Shown: positions 51,359 through 60,527, counted from the first letter of the stretch. The stretch is DNA of 64,000 nt from Roseospira marina (GCF_014197855.1 NZ_JACIGJ010000009.1:116989-180988); one strand, 5' to 3'. Made by a program: numbers and translations. The notes: generated by a model from the letters alone, not told the origin.

Positions 51359-52192
51359 TCAGGCGGCCTGCGTCCAGCGCCCGTCGTCGCGCGCGAAGGC
51401 GCGCATCGCCACCGACTCGAAGCCCGCGCCGGTCCAGGCCCGCGTGGCGACGGCGATGCGCGGCGGCTGCGTATCAAGCGTCACGACATTGTAGCCGTTG
51501 GACTCGTCGCGCAGCCGCGTCGACGTGGCACTGCCCGCCTGTGCCACCACCATGGGCCAGGGCGGCGAGGCGGAGCCCGGCGTGGGGACGGTGACGAGAT
51601 CGGCGTGGGTGCGGTGCAGGTGGCCGCTCAGCAACAGATCGACCCGCGCGGCGGCGAAGGCGCCCAACGCCCGCTCGGCGTGGAACAGCATCGGCCCGTC
51701 GCGGTGCGCGGGCGGCAGCACGGCCGGATGGTGGGTGACGATCACGCGCACGCGCCCCTCGCCGTGCGCCGCCAGATCCCGGGCCGCGCGGGCGAGCTGG
51801 CGCCGGTTGAGGCTGCCCAGCGCCCAGTTCCAGTGCCGGACCAGCCGGCGGGCGGAGTTGAGGCCGAGCACCGCCATGACATCGTCCGCGACCACAGGCG
51901 ACAAGTCCGACGAGATATGCCGGGAGAACCGCCCGTAGGGCCGCAGGAACCGGCTCATCAGGTTGAAGGCCGGCACATCATGGTTGCCCGGCACCACCAG
52001 CACCGGCCGGGCCAGCCGGTCCAGGAAGGCCCGGGCGGCCAGGAACTCGTGATGCCGGCCGCGCTGGGTCAGATCGCCGCTGACCACGACGAGGTCGGGG
52101 TCCTGGGCGATCAGGTCGGCCTCCAGCGCGGCGACCACATCCGGGTCGATGCGGCCGAAGTGCAGATCGGAAACATGGGCCAGGGTTCGCAC
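51359..52192 (-). CDS. Calcineurin-like metallophosphoesterase
   Basis: A 277-residue enzyme with the five metallophosphoesterase motifs: SDLHFG (Asp9, His11), GDLTQRG (Asp40), GNHD (Asn70, His71), THHP and SGHLHRTH. It resembles class III phosphodiesterases of the CpdA/lipid-A-type group, so cyclic nucleotides or phospholipid-like substrates are possible. The start ATG at 52190-52192 is the family N-terminus. It lies 19 bp after a lipid-kinase-like gene in the same direction, which suggests a related phosphate-ester substrate. Confidence 0.85.
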   Translation of the reverse strand: MRTLAHVSDLHFGRIDPDVVAALEADLIAQDPDLVVVSGDLTQRGRHHEFLAARAFLDRLARPVLVVPGNHDVPAFNLMSRFLRPYGRFSRHISSDLSPVVADDVMAVLGLNSARRLVRHWNWALGSLNRRQLARAARDLAAHGEGRVRVIVTHHPAVLPPAHRDGPMLFHAERALGAFAAARVDLLLSGHLHRTHADLVTVPTPGSASPPWPMVVAQAGSATSTRLRDESNGYNVVTLDTQPPRIAVATRAWTGAGFESVAMRAFARDDGRWTQAA

Positions 52193-52211
52193 GGCGCGAC
52201 CTCGTTCGCGG

Positions 52212-53339
52212 TTACGGATGCGGGGCGACGGACGGAGGGGGTTCCGAGGATGTGGGGTTCACCGTCCCGCGTGCCAACAGCGCGCGGGCGTCCCCGTCCA
52301 CCACGGCCAGCACGGCACGGGACTCGGCGGGCACCCAGACCCGCAGGGCCGCGGGCTCGATCCGGAAGGTGATCCGCCCCGGCAGCAGCACGACCTCGCC
52401 GTCCACCGTGGCGCGGAGCACCCGGCGGCGCACCGCCACCGTGAGGCGGCGGACGTTTTCGGTCAGAAGGTCGGCGTCGTCGCGCCATGTCCCGCCGACC
52501 ATCACCCCGGCCGCGAGCCGCAGCCACTGCCACGCCGAGCGGTGACGCGCGACATAGAGCGCCAGCGCCCCATGCCCGAGGCTGTCGCGCCGGACCAGCA
52601 GGCCGGGCCGGTCGGAGTAGGCGTTGTCGGCGATGACCATGGCGTGCGCCTTGACGCGGTGAACACCCTTTTCCGTTGCCAGCACCGCCCGCAGGCGGGG
52701 ATAGCGGCGCACCGCTGCGACGGTTCGCCAGATCAGGCGCCCCCACAGTACGGGAGTCATGGCGCCCCGGAACCGCTCGCGCTGGCGCGCCAGATTGGCG
52801 AACAGGCCGAGCACCACGTTGTTCAGGAACACCCGCTCGTTGACCCGGCCGATGTCGATGCGGCCCAACACGCCCTCGGCCAGCGCGGCCACGGCCTCGT
52901 CCGGATCCTCCGGCATGCCCAGGTCTCGGGCCAGCAGGTTCGCGGTGCCCAGGGGCAGGGCGGCCATCGGCGGCGCCGTCGCCGGATCGGGGCTGTCGCG
53001 CAGGGCCTGGGCCACCGCGGCCAGCGTGCCGTCGCCGCCGGCCACCAGAAGGGCGCGCGCGCCGTCCGAGACGGCCCGGCGGGCCGCCTCGGCCATACCG
53101 GCGCCCTGGGCGAGGCGGGCCACGGCCGGAATGCCCCGCGCCGCCAGACCGGCGACCAGACGCTCGGCCAGCGCCTCGGCGCTGCCCGGCTCACCGACGA
53201 ACGCGCCCGCGCCGCTGTTGATAAGCACCACGGCCCGGCCCCCGGCGGGGACCGGGGACCGCGCGGCGCTCCCGATGGGGGGCGTGTCGGGATCGGTGTC
53301 GTCGACGGTCTCCGCGACGGTCTCCGCATCAGGGTGCAT
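52212..53339 (-). CDS. Diacylglycerol/sphingosine kinase-like lipid kinase
   Basis: A 375-residue protein of the DAGK_cat family. The ATP-binding motif GGDGT lies at 101-105, PLGTANLLARDLG near 128-140, and a C-terminal beta-sandwich domain ends near residue 345. It may phosphorylate a lipid at the membrane inner face. The first 30 residues are acidic and variable. The start at 53339 overlaps the end of the LysR gene by 11 bases. The frame upstream to 53378 is inside the LysR gene and is rejected. Confidence 0.83.
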   Translation of the reverse strand: MHPDAETVAETVDDTDPDTPPIGSAARSPVPAGGRAVVLINSGAGAFVGEPGSAEALAERLVAGLAARGIPAVARLAQGAGMAEAARRAVSDGARALLVAGGDGTLAAVAQALRDSPDPATAPPMAALPLGTANLLARDLGMPEDPDEAVAALAEGVLGRIDIGRVNERVFLNNVVLGLFANLARQRERFRGAMTPVLWGRLIWRTVAAVRRYPRLRAVLATEKGVHRVKAHAMVIADNAYSDRPGLLVRRDSLGHGALALYVARHRSAWQWLRLAAGVMVGGTWRDDADLLTENVRRLTVAVRRRVLRATVDGEVVLLPGRITFRIEPAALRVWVPAESRAVLAVVDGDARALLARGTVNPTSSEPPPSVAPHP

Positions 53340-54321
53340 CCGGGCTCTCCTCGGGCGCTGGGGCGGACCCGCCGCCATTCAGGGTCGGATCCAGGCGGGC
53401 CTCGAACCCGGCCGCCTCTTCATCCAGCCAGTCAACGAACGCCTGAACCATCGGATTGTTCCGGTGTGCCTCCGGGGTCACGGCGAAATAGGTGAAATCT
53501 GCTGGCCGGGTGACGGCGAACGGCCGCACCAGCCGCCCGTCCGCCAGATGATCGAACACCAGCGCGCTGCGGCCGAGCATGACGCCCATGCCGTGCACGG
53601 CGGCGGTGATCTGCACATGCGTATCGGTGAAGCGCGGACCGCGCGTGGCGTCCACCTCCGGAAGGCCCAGCCATTGCAGCCAGGGCCGCCACTGGAGCCA
53701 CTGTTCGGTCGGCAGCACCGTGCTGTCATGCATGAGAATGTGGTGCCCCAGATCCGCCGGCGCACGCAGGGGCCGGGGGCCATGAACCAGGGTGGGCGCG
53801 CAGACCGGAAACACCGTCTCGCCCATCAGCCGCCGGACCGCCAGCCCCGGATACTCGCCCCGGCCGTAGCGCACGCCCACGTGGATGTCCCCCTGCGCGT
53901 CCTCGCCGCGGTCGAACCGGGACGGGTTGCGATCCATCACCAGATCCAGATCGATGTCAGGATGCCGGCGCTGGAATTCGGGCAGCCGCCGCGCCAGCCA
54001 CATCGTCGCCAGCGAAGGCAGCGCCGAGACCCGGAGCACGCCCGCCGGGCGCGTCTCGGCCAGACGCCCCACGGCGCGGGCCATATGGTCCAGGCCGCGG
54101 GTCAGATCGGGGGCGACGGCCCGGCCCGCGTCGGTCAGGCGCAGGCCGCGCGGCAGGCGGTCGAACAGGGTGGCGCCCAGGAGCTCCTCAAGCTGGCGCA
54201 CCTGATGGCTGACGGCGGTGGGCGTGACGGCCAGTTCGTCCGCCGCCTTGGCGAACGACCCGTGGCGGGCGGCCGCCTCGAAGGCGCGAAGCGCGTTGAG
54301 CGGTGGAAGGCGGCGAACCAT
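53329..54321 (-). CDS. LysR-family regulator, GcvA-like
   Basis: A 330-residue LysR protein. The winged helix reads LPPLNALRAFEAAARHGSFAKAADELAVTPTAVSHQVRQLEELLG (residues 5-49), followed by a substrate-binding domain (about 95-300) of the GcvA/AmpR branch. The start at 54321 gives the usual MVRRLPPLNALR N-terminus. The frame upstream to 54480 is rejected. It overlaps the lipid kinase gene by 11 bases and is divergent from a DUF1127 gene, a pairing seen often in alphaproteobacteria. Confidence 0.88.
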   Translation of the reverse strand: MVRRLPPLNALRAFEAAARHGSFAKAADELAVTPTAVSHQVRQLEELLGATLFDRLPRGLRLTDAGRAVAPDLTRGLDHMARAVGRLAETRPAGVLRVSALPSLATMWLARRLPEFQRRHPDIDLDLVMDRNPSRFDRGEDAQGDIHVGVRYGRGEYPGLAVRRLMGETVFPVCAPTLVHGPRPLRAPADLGHHILMHDSTVLPTEQWLQWRPWLQWLGLPEVDATRGPRFTDTHVQITAAVHGMGVMLGRSALVFDHLADGRLVRPFAVTRPADFTYFAVTPEAHRNNPMVQAFVDWLDEEAAGFEARLDPTLNGGGSAPAPEESPDAP

Positions 54322-54537
54322 GGCGATCTGGTCCGGGGGTGGGGCACGAGGAACGGGGCGGGCTGCGAGCCGCTCAATGATGGCGGGTTCCGGGACCGTT
54401 GGAAACGCCGGCAGGCCCAAATTCCGCTCATCCATCCACCGAGAAAGTCTCGTTTGTCGACGGGATCGGTTCGGGCCCATCTTTGGGGGGAAAGGCCGAC
54501 GCCCCTCGTCCGCCGTTGCCTGAAGGGAGATCGACCC

Positions 54538-54768
54538 ATGAACAGCGTCACGGGCTCCAGTTCACCCCTGTCCGTTTCGGTGCCCTATGCCGTGGCCCGC
54601 AGCCGCCATAGCGCAATGCAGGCCGTGGCGCATGTAATCAATCTGTGGCGCGTCCGGGCGCGTAGCCGCGCGCAACTGCGGACGCTGGACGACCGCATGT
54701 TGCGGGATATCGGCATGAGCCCAGACGCGGCCGACTCGGAAGTCAGAAAGCCGTTCTGGGTGGCCTGA
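54538..54768 (+). CDS. DUF1127 (YjiS-like) small protein
   Basis: A 76-residue basic protein. The C-terminal 45 residues carry the DUF1127 signature (INLWRVRARSRAQLRTLDDRMLRDIGMSPDAADSE), arginine-rich with the invariant LDDRxLRDIG. Some family members bind RNA and affect mRNA stability in alphaproteobacteria. That role is inferred here. A strong AAGGGAGA site precedes the ATG. It is divergent from the GcvA-like regulator, which may control it, and ends with its own terminator. Confidence 0.88.
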   Translation: MNSVTGSSSPLSVSVPYAVARSRHSAMQAVAHVINLWRVRARSRAQLRTLDDRMLRDIGMSPDAADSEVRKPFWVA

Positions 54769-54836
54769 TGCCATGGGATGCCGTGTGGATCGCCGACAGC
54801 GACGATCGGACTTCGGTCCCCGCCTCCCCCACGCAT

Positions 54837-54864
54837 AACCCCGCGTCCTGGTGGCGCGGGGTTT
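54837..54864 (+). terminator. Terminator of the DUF1127 gene
   Basis: AACCCCGCG (54837-54845) pairs perfectly with CGCGGGGTT (54855-54863), followed by T and a further T-rich stretch. It lies about 70 bases after the stop codon. Confidence 0.8.
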
Positions 54865-55014
54865 GTCGTTTCCGGCACGACGGCGGCGTCGTGCGTCCCG
54901 CGCCGGCCCGGCGAACGCGGGGCAGCGGCTGGTTGGCACCCGGCGACCATGGTAAAATGGGGAGGAGCACAGGGCGAATAGCCGCTCCCCTGGGAGGCAC
55001 CGGAAGGCGGAACC

Positions 55015-55476
55015 ATGGAACGGTTGCACTGGAAGCAGTGGTTCGAGGTTGGGCACGACACCATCGACTTCGAGCATAAAGTCTTCTTCAGCCTGATTCA
55101 CAAGCTGCAGAATCTGGTCGAGGAGGTTCACGATAAAGACGCGGCGCTTCGTGTTCTCGAGGAAATCTATAAATACGCCGATTTTCATTTTACAAGTGAA
55201 GAAAACGTCATGATAGAAGCCGGGTATGAGGGCTTGGATCGCCACCGCCGTCTTCATCAAAACCTTCTCGCGCTCTTGCGGCAGAACATCGACGACATGG
55301 AAGCCGGCGCGATTGCGGGGCCCGAGGTCGTGACCTTCATGTTCTGGTGGTTCGTCGAACACACCGTCGCCGAGGACCTGGCGATCGCGACCCACGTCAA
55401 GACGCGGATGCTGCGCCAGTTCTTCGAGGACGCCCATCCAAAGCGCGCCCGGCCGAACTTGGACGGTGTGGCCTGA
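55015..55476 (+). CDS. Bacteriohemerythrin
   Basis: A 153-residue four-helix-bundle di-iron oxygen-binding protein. The likely iron ligands are His21 (IDFEHKVFF), His58 and Glu62 (FHFTSEE), His77 and His81 (DRHRRLHQN), His116 and Asp121 (EHTVAED). It can store or sense oxygen, or deliver it to oxygenases, in the cytoplasm. GGAAGGCGGAACC provides the ribosome site. It is a single-gene unit convergent with the FGGY kinase gene. The adjoining genes give no partner. Confidence 0.9.
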   Translation: MERLHWKQWFEVGHDTIDFEHKVFFSLIHKLQNLVEEVHDKDAALRVLEEIYKYADFHFTSEENVMIEAGYEGLDRHRRLHQNLLALLRQNIDDMEAGAIAGPEVVTFMFWWFVEHTVAEDLAIATHVKTRMLRQFFEDAHPKRARPNLDGVA

Positions 55477-55499
55477 CCCGTCGGCGTGCCTGACGCGGG

Positions 55500-57002
55500 T
55501 TATCGGTGATGCGCGACCATGGCCTGCCACGCGGCATAGTCCCGCGCGGCCGCCGCGCGCCCGGTGCCGGCGGCGTAGGTCTGGCCGCCGCCCGTCAACT
55601 GGGCCAGGGAACCGAGGTCCGCATACAGGCCGCTGCCCAGGCCCGCCATGAAGGCCGCGCCCAGGGCGGAGACGTCCTCCACCCCGCTGGTGTGCGCGGG
55701 CGCGTCGAGCAGATCGGCGATGAACTGCACCACGAAGCGGTTGCCCGTAACCCCGCCGTTGAGGCGAAGGCCGTGCAGGGGCAGGGCGCTGTCGCGCTCC
55801 ATGGCGGCGATCACATCCTTGATCTGGTAGCCGATGGATTCCAGCGCGGCGCGCACGATATGGCGCCGGTCGGTGCCGAAAGTCAGGCCCATCAGGGCGC
55901 CGCGCGCCGCCATCTTCCAGTGCGGGGCGCCCAGTCCGGCGAATCCGGGGATCAGGACCACGCCGCCGGCGTCGGGAACGGCGGTCGCGAGGGCCTCCGT
56001 CTCGCGCGAGTCGGCGAACAGCCCGACCTGATCGCGCAGCCACGTCAGGGTCGCGCCGCAGGTGACGATGATGCCCTCCAGCGCGTACATGGTCTGGTCG
56101 GGCAGCGCCCAGCCGATGGTCGTGACCATGCCGGCCTGGGAGGGGATCGGGCGCTCTCCGGTCATCAGCAGCACGGAGGAGCCGGTGCCGAGGGTGGCCT
56201 TGGCCTCGCCCGGATGGAAACAGCCCTCGCCGAACGCGGCGGCGTGGGAGTCGCCGATCATCGCCGTGATCGGAACCGGCGCTTCCAGCAGGCCGTCCAG
56301 GTCGGTGGCGCCGAAGGGATGCACCGACGGATGCACGTCCGGCAGCCGCAGGCCCTCCAGCCCGAACGCGGCCAGAAGGTCCTGGTCCCAGCTCAGGCGG
56401 TGGATGTCGAACAGCAGGGTCCGGCAGGCGTTCGTGCGGTCGGCCGCATACGCGCGCCCGCCCGTCAACCGGTGCAGAAGCCAGGAGTCCACGGTGCCGA
56501 AGCGCACCCGCCCGGCGGCGATGGCGGCGCGCAGGTCGGGGTCCTGCTCCACCATCCAGGCGAGCTTGGTGGCCGAAAAATAGGGGTCGAGGATCAAGCC
56601 GGTGGTGGCGCGCAGGTGGCGCTCCACGTCGGAGCCGACAAGCCGGTCGCACAGCGGCACCGAGCGCTTGCACTGCCAGACGACGGCGTTGCCGACCGGG
56701 CGGCCGGCGTCGTCCCACAGCACGAAGGTTTCGCGCTGGTTCGAGATCCCGCAGGCGCGGATCGCCGCGTCCCGGCCGCCCCGGCCGCCCCGGTCGCGGA
56801 AGGCGCTCAGGCAGGCCTGGGCGGACCGCAGCACGCTGTCATAAATGGCGTCCGGGTCCTGCTCGACCCAGCCGGGCGCGGGATAGAGGGAGGGCAGGTC
56901 CGCTCGCCCCTGGGCGGCCACACGGCCGGCGCCGTCGACGATCAGGGTCTTTGTGCCGCTGGTGCCCTGGTCGATCGCCAGGACGAAGCCATCCGTCGCC
57001 AT
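55500..57002 (-). CDS. FGGY-family carbohydrate kinase (glycerol kinase-like)
   Basis: A 500-residue kinase. The N-terminal ATPase motif is LAIDQGTSGTKTLIVDGAG, followed by SNQRETFVLWDDAGRPVGNAVVWQCKRS. TLGTGSSVLLMTGE and GGVVLIPGFAGLGAPHWKMAARGALMGLTFGTDRRHIVRAALESIGYQ are FGGY signature blocks. Glycerol kinase is the closest textbook relative, but the cluster (two-subunit transketolase, sugar ABC importer) fits a ketose kinase, for example one acting on apulose, erythrulose or xylulose. It is third in the minus-strand order after the transketolase subunits, 150 bp downstream. Confidence 0.85.
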   Translation of the reverse strand: MATDGFVLAIDQGTSGTKTLIVDGAGRVAAQGRADLPSLYPAPGWVEQDPDAIYDSVLRSAQACLSAFRDRGGRGGRDAAIRACGISNQRETFVLWDDAGRPVGNAVVWQCKRSVPLCDRLVGSDVERHLRATTGLILDPYFSATKLAWMVEQDPDLRAAIAAGRVRFGTVDSWLLHRLTGGRAYAADRTNACRTLLFDIHRLSWDQDLLAAFGLEGLRLPDVHPSVHPFGATDLDGLLEAPVPITAMIGDSHAAAFGEGCFHPGEAKATLGTGSSVLLMTGERPIPSQAGMVTTIGWALPDQTMYALEGIIVTCGATLTWLRDQVGLFADSRETEALATAVPDAGGVVLIPGFAGLGAPHWKMAARGALMGLTFGTDRRHIVRAALESIGYQIKDVIAAMERDSALPLHGLRLNGGVTGNRFVVQFIADLLDAPAHTSGVEDVSALGAAFMAGLGSGLYADLGSLAQLTGGGQTYAAGTGRAAAARDYAAWQAMVAHHR

Positions 57003-57155
57003 CGTTACCGTCCGTTCGGCCGGCCGTGATGTGCGCGGGGTGTGCGGCCGGACGTTGATGCGGGCGCTCCGGGGGCCGGAGCATCTGCGGGGTGGGTGAG
57101 GTCAGGTGGTGGCGGGAGCCGGCCAGCGGGGAGGGGGGCCTGCCGACTCCCGCCG

Positions 57156-58151
57156 TCACGCGACCGTCGCCCGGGCGTTCTGAACCTCACGCAGGATTCC
57201 TGCGCTGTCGAGGCCATAATACGCCCGGATGGCGGCACGCGGTCCCGTTTTGGCGAACTGCCCGTCCGGAATTCCGATCCGGATCAGACGGCTCCCCAGT
57301 GCGTTCTCGGCCATGATCTCGGCGACCAGACTGCCCAGCCCGCCGTGCACGGAGTGCTCCTCCACCGTCACCACCAGCGGGGCGGCGCGCAGCATGTGCG
57401 CGAGGGCCGGCCGGTTCAGGGGGCGGATTGACGGCACACTGACCACCCCCGCGTCGACGCCTTTCGCGGCCAGCGCGTCGGCGGCGGCGACCGCCTCGTG
57501 GACCACCGAGCCCACGGCGACCAGCGTGACCGCCGCGCCCTCGCGCAGCCGGTCCGGCTCGCCCAGCGTGAAGCGGTACCCGTCCTCGTGCAGCACCGGC
57601 AGCTTGGCGTTGTCGAGGCGGATGTACACCGGCCCCTCGTGGGCGAAGGCATGGGCGAACATCCGTCGGGCTTCGACCGCGTCGCTGGGGGCGAGGATCT
57701 GGATGGTGCCGAAGCCCTGCATGATCGACAGGTCGTCGATGGCGTGGTGGGTGCTGCCCAACGGGCCATAGGCCACGCCGGCGTTCAGCCCGACCAGCTT
57801 GACGTTGGTGTTGGAGTAGCAGACGTCGTTCTTCACCTGCTCGTTGGCGCGGGCGACCAGAAACGGCGCGGCGTTGGCCGTCACCGGGACGTAGCCGCCC
57901 AGCGACAGGCCGGCGGCCACGCCCACCAGGGACTGTTCGGCGATGCCGACGTTGACCACACGCTCCGGGTGGGCGGCCTGGAACGGCGCCAGCTTGGCGG
58001 TGCTGGTCGAATCGCTGACCACGACCGCCAGATTGACGCCGTCGTCCACGGCCTGGAAAAACGCATCAATCATGCTCTGGCGCAGATCCTGCGCCGGGGT
58101 CTCGGTCGGGGCCGTAGTGGCATTCGTCGGGGCTGTGGGGGCCGCTGTCAT
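57156..58151 (-). CDS. Transketolase, C-terminal subunit
   Basis: A 331-residue protein corresponding to the pyrimidine-binding and C-terminal domains of transketolase. It has the conserved glutamate in NVGIAEQSLVGVAAGLSLGG, the FxxR-type ligand loop THHAIDDLSIMQGFGTIQILAPSDAVEA and a C-terminal Rossmann-like domain (about 205-331). With its partner it transfers two-carbon units from a ketose phosphate using thiamine diphosphate. An alanine/threonine-rich tail (1-23) precedes the domain. It overlaps the N-terminal subunit gene by four bases. Confidence 0.9.
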   Translation of the reverse strand: MTAAPTAPTNATTAPTETPAQDLRQSMIDAFFQAVDDGVNLAVVVSDSTSTAKLAPFQAAHPERVVNVGIAEQSLVGVAAGLSLGGYVPVTANAAPFLVARANEQVKNDVCYSNTNVKLVGLNAGVAYGPLGSTHHAIDDLSIMQGFGTIQILAPSDAVEARRMFAHAFAHEGPVYIRLDNAKLPVLHEDGYRFTLGEPDRLREGAAVTLVAVGSVVHEAVAAADALAAKGVDAGVVSVPSIRPLNRPALAHMLRAAPLVVTVEEHSVHGGLGSLVAEIMAENALGSRLIRIGIPDGQFAKTGPRAAIRAYYGLDSAGILREVQNARATVA

Positions 58152-58960
58152 GACTCCAACTCCGCGTAGGCGCGCTCCAGTTCCTCGGTGGTCGGGATCC
58201 GGTGATGCCATTCCGCCCGGTCCTCGATGAACGAGACTCCGGCGCCTTTGCGGGTGTGGGCGAGGATGACATGCGGTTTGCCGGCCACCGTCCGGGTCGC
58301 CTCGAACGCCCGGATCAGGTCGGGGATGTCGTTGCCGCGCGCCTCGTGCAGATCAAAGCCGAAGGCGCGCCACTTGTCGGCCAGGGGTTCCAGCCCGACG
58401 ATGGACTCGGTCCGATCCGCGAGCTGGAGCGTGTTGCGATCGACGATGACCGTCAGGTTGTCGAGATCGTAGTGCGCGGCGGTCATCGCCGATTCCCAGT
58501 TCGAGCCCTCCTGCAACTCGCCGTCGCCGACCAGCACGTACACCCGATAGGACCGGTTCTGCCGCTTGGCCGCGAGGGCGAGTCCGGTCGCCACCGGCAG
58601 GCCGTGACCGAGGGCGCCGGTGTTCAGCTCCACGAACGGGGTCTTCTGGCGCACCGGGTGGCCCGGGGTGTGGGAGTCGAAGGTCAGGTAGTCGTCGAGC
58701 CACGCCGCATCGATCAGGCCGGCGGTCGCGAGGGTGGAATACAGGCCGCACACGCCGTGGCCCTTGCTGAGGATGAAGCGGTCCCGGTCGGGATTCTGCG
58801 GGTCCCGCCCCGGCAGGTTCAGCACATGCAGGAAGAGCGTCACCAGAATGTCGGTTTCGGACAGGTCGCCGCCGGTGTGCCCCTGGCCGGCGCGTGCGTT
58901 GGTCCGAAGGATCGTCTTCCGGACGGTCCGCGCTGCGTTCTGAAGGCTGGCGATATCCAT
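58148..58960 (-). CDS. Transketolase, N-terminal (thiamine diphosphate-binding) subunit
   Basis: A 270-residue protein with the transketolase N-domain. GQGHTGGDLSETDILVTLF, SKGHGVCGLYSTLATAG, HPVRQKTPFVELNTGALGHGLPVATGLALA and the thiamine diphosphate motif VGDGELQEGSNWESAMTAAHYDLDNLTVIVDRN are present. Split transketolases of this size typically serve catabolic pathways rather than the Calvin or pentose phosphate cycle. The promoter region is shared with the divergent sugar transporter genes. It is the first gene of the minus-strand operon. Confidence 0.91.
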   Translation of the reverse strand: MDIASLQNAARTVRKTILRTNARAGQGHTGGDLSETDILVTLFLHVLNLPGRDPQNPDRDRFILSKGHGVCGLYSTLATAGLIDAAWLDDYLTFDSHTPGHPVRQKTPFVELNTGALGHGLPVATGLALAAKRQNRSYRVYVLVGDGELQEGSNWESAMTAAHYDLDNLTVIVDRNTLQLADRTESIVGLEPLADKWRAFGFDLHEARGNDIPDLIRAFEATRTVAGKPHVILAHTRKGAGVSFIEDRAEWHHRIPTTEELERAYAELES

Positions 58961-59509
58961 CGTCTCTCACAACCCGTCTGGTGGGGGCCTGTCCGGTGGG
59001 GCACCGGCCCTGGATGTTCCGAAATGGGTTTCGAAACAATTCGAAACGCGCCGGAGCACCGCCGTGGCGGCGATCATCATAGGCGGAACGTAGCATCGAA
59101 AGTCCCGGTTCGCAATCCATAACGAAAGTTTTTGCCTCCGGAAATTTTCGGTTTGTGTGGAGGGTACCGCGGACGGCGCCCGGTTTGCCCAGAAAGCCCT
59201 TCCTTAGGATGAGGGCTTATACGAAAGTCTATGTCGTGTTTCCGCAAGATATCGAAAACATTCTTGACACGTCAGGCGGCGCATGGGACAAAAAAGTGAC
59301 AACATCGCCCCAGGCTCCACCCTGGGTGGATCATGGTGTTGGTCGATGCGTTGGAATGAGGGCGACGTTGCTTCCTCAATCGGAAATTTCCGAAACCATG
59401 CTCGCACGGTACGGCACCGGCCGGGCGCCGAAGACCCGGCGGGTGTCCCCGGCGGGGCTCCTTGGGGCCGGTCGACGACAAAAGCCGTCCGAATAACCGG
59501 AGGAAAACC
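58961..59509. promoter_or_regulatory. 549-bp divergent control region with repeated CGAAA motifs
   Basis: No gene is supported. CGAAA occurs on the plus strand at 59020, 59032, 59042, 59097, 59123, 59222 and 59253, with TTTCG at 59029 and 59146. Several copies share a longer core (CGAAAGT at 59097, 59123 and 59222; CGAAAC at 59032 and 59042). DeoR-family repressors often bind such CGAAA/TTTCG words. A TTGACA element (59264-59269) faces the transporter genes, without a good -10. AAGCCC/GGGCTT (59194-59218) forms a further inverted repeat. The last 200 bases before the ATG at 59510 are featureless apart from GGAGGA. Confidence 0.6.
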
Positions 59510-60478
59510 ATGAAGTTCAAGCAGGTGTTGGCCGGCGCGGCGCTGGCCGCGACCGTGGCGGTCTCGGGGGGCGCCCAGGCGGCCGGGTTCGATCAGGCCG
59601 ACCTCATCAAAGAGATCGACCGCCCGTTGACGGTCGTTTTCGTTCCGAAAGTCGTGCACCCCTGGTACGAGGTCGTCGAGGCGGGCGCCCAGTTCGCCGC
59701 CGACGAGTTCAAGAAGGCCGGCATCGAGGTGAACGTCATCATGGACGCTCCGCCGGTGGCCGATATCAGCGAGCATATCCGCAAGATCGAAGCCAACATC
59801 AGCCGCCGCCCCGACGGCCTTGCCGTCGCCTGCCTTGATCCGGCGACCGACACCCAGGCCATCAACGACGGCATCGCCGCCGGCGTGAACGTGTCCACCT
59901 TCGACACCGATTGCCCGGACAGCGACCGCCTGATGTACGTCGGGCACAACAAGGATGAACAGGACGGCTACGACCTCGGCACGCTGATGGCGGAGCGCAT
60001 CGGCGGCGAAGGCAAGGTGGGTATCCTCAGCGGCTCGCTGTCGGCGCCGAACCACCGCAACCGCGTCATCGGCTTCAAGAAGGCGATGGACGAGTACCCC
60101 GACATCGAGATCGTGTTTGAACGCCCGGACAACGACGACCTGCAAAAGGCCGTGGAGCTGACCGAGAACGCGCTGCAGGCCAACCCGGACCTGGACGGCA
60201 TCTTCGGCTGCAACGCCTCCGCCCCGATCGGCGCCGCCCGTGCCGTGAAGACCGCCGGCAAGGCGGGCGAGGTCCACGTGGTCGGCACCGACGACCTGCC
60301 CGAGGCCGTGGATCTGGTCAAGGAGGGTGTCATCGACGCCCTGATGGCCCAGCGCCAGTGGGAAATCGGCTACTGGACGGTGAAGTACTTCGTCGCGATG
60401 GCCCAGGGCCATACGTACCCGAAGGAACACGCGACCGGCTCGCAGTTCCTGACCAAGGACATGGTTGAGGGCCAGTAG
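59510..60478 (+). CDS. Ribose-type sugar ABC transporter substrate-binding protein
   Basis: A 322-residue periplasmic protein of the RbsB-like Peripla_BP_4 family. The signal peptide MKFKQVLAGAALAATVAVSG ends near residue 25. Conserved parts are VFVPKVVHPWYEVVEAGAQFAADEFKKAG, GHNKDEQDGYDLGTLMAERIGGEGKVGILSG and VVGTDDLPEAVDLVKEGVIDALMAQRQWEIGYWTVKY. It should bind a pentose, tetritol or branched sugar. The ATG at 59510 follows CGGAGGA. A GC-rich hairpin follows the stop codon, as often after highly expressed binding proteins. Confidence 0.92.
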   Translation: MKFKQVLAGAALAATVAVSGGAQAAGFDQADLIKEIDRPLTVVFVPKVVHPWYEVVEAGAQFAADEFKKAGIEVNVIMDAPPVADISEHIRKIEANISRRPDGLAVACLDPATDTQAINDGIAAGVNVSTFDTDCPDSDRLMYVGHNKDEQDGYDLGTLMAERIGGEGKVGILSGSLSAPNHRNRVIGFKKAMDEYPDIEIVFERPDNDDLQKAVELTENALQANPDLDGIFGCNASAPIGAARAVKTAGKAGEVHVVGTDDLPEAVDLVKEGVIDALMAQRQWEIGYWTVKYFVAMAQGHTYPKEHATGSQFLTKDMVEGQ

Positions 60479-60490
60479 GCGGCCCCTCGG

Positions 60491-60527
60491 GCGGGGCGGT
60501 CTCGGGGTTCTGACCGGGCCGCCCCGC
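60491..60527 (+). other. GC-rich hairpin between binding protein and ATPase genes
   Basis: GCGGGGCGG (60491-60499) pairs with CCGCCCCGC (60519-60527). A pyrimidine-rich stretch with short T-runs follows. It can stabilise the upstream message or partly terminate transcription, lowering expression of the downstream ATPase and permease. Confidence 0.65.

Noticed and set aside
59155..59496. A 113-codon ORF in the divergent sugar promoter region
   Set aside because: It lacks family features, covers the CGAAA operator cluster and ends just before the real ribosome site of the binding-protein gene.
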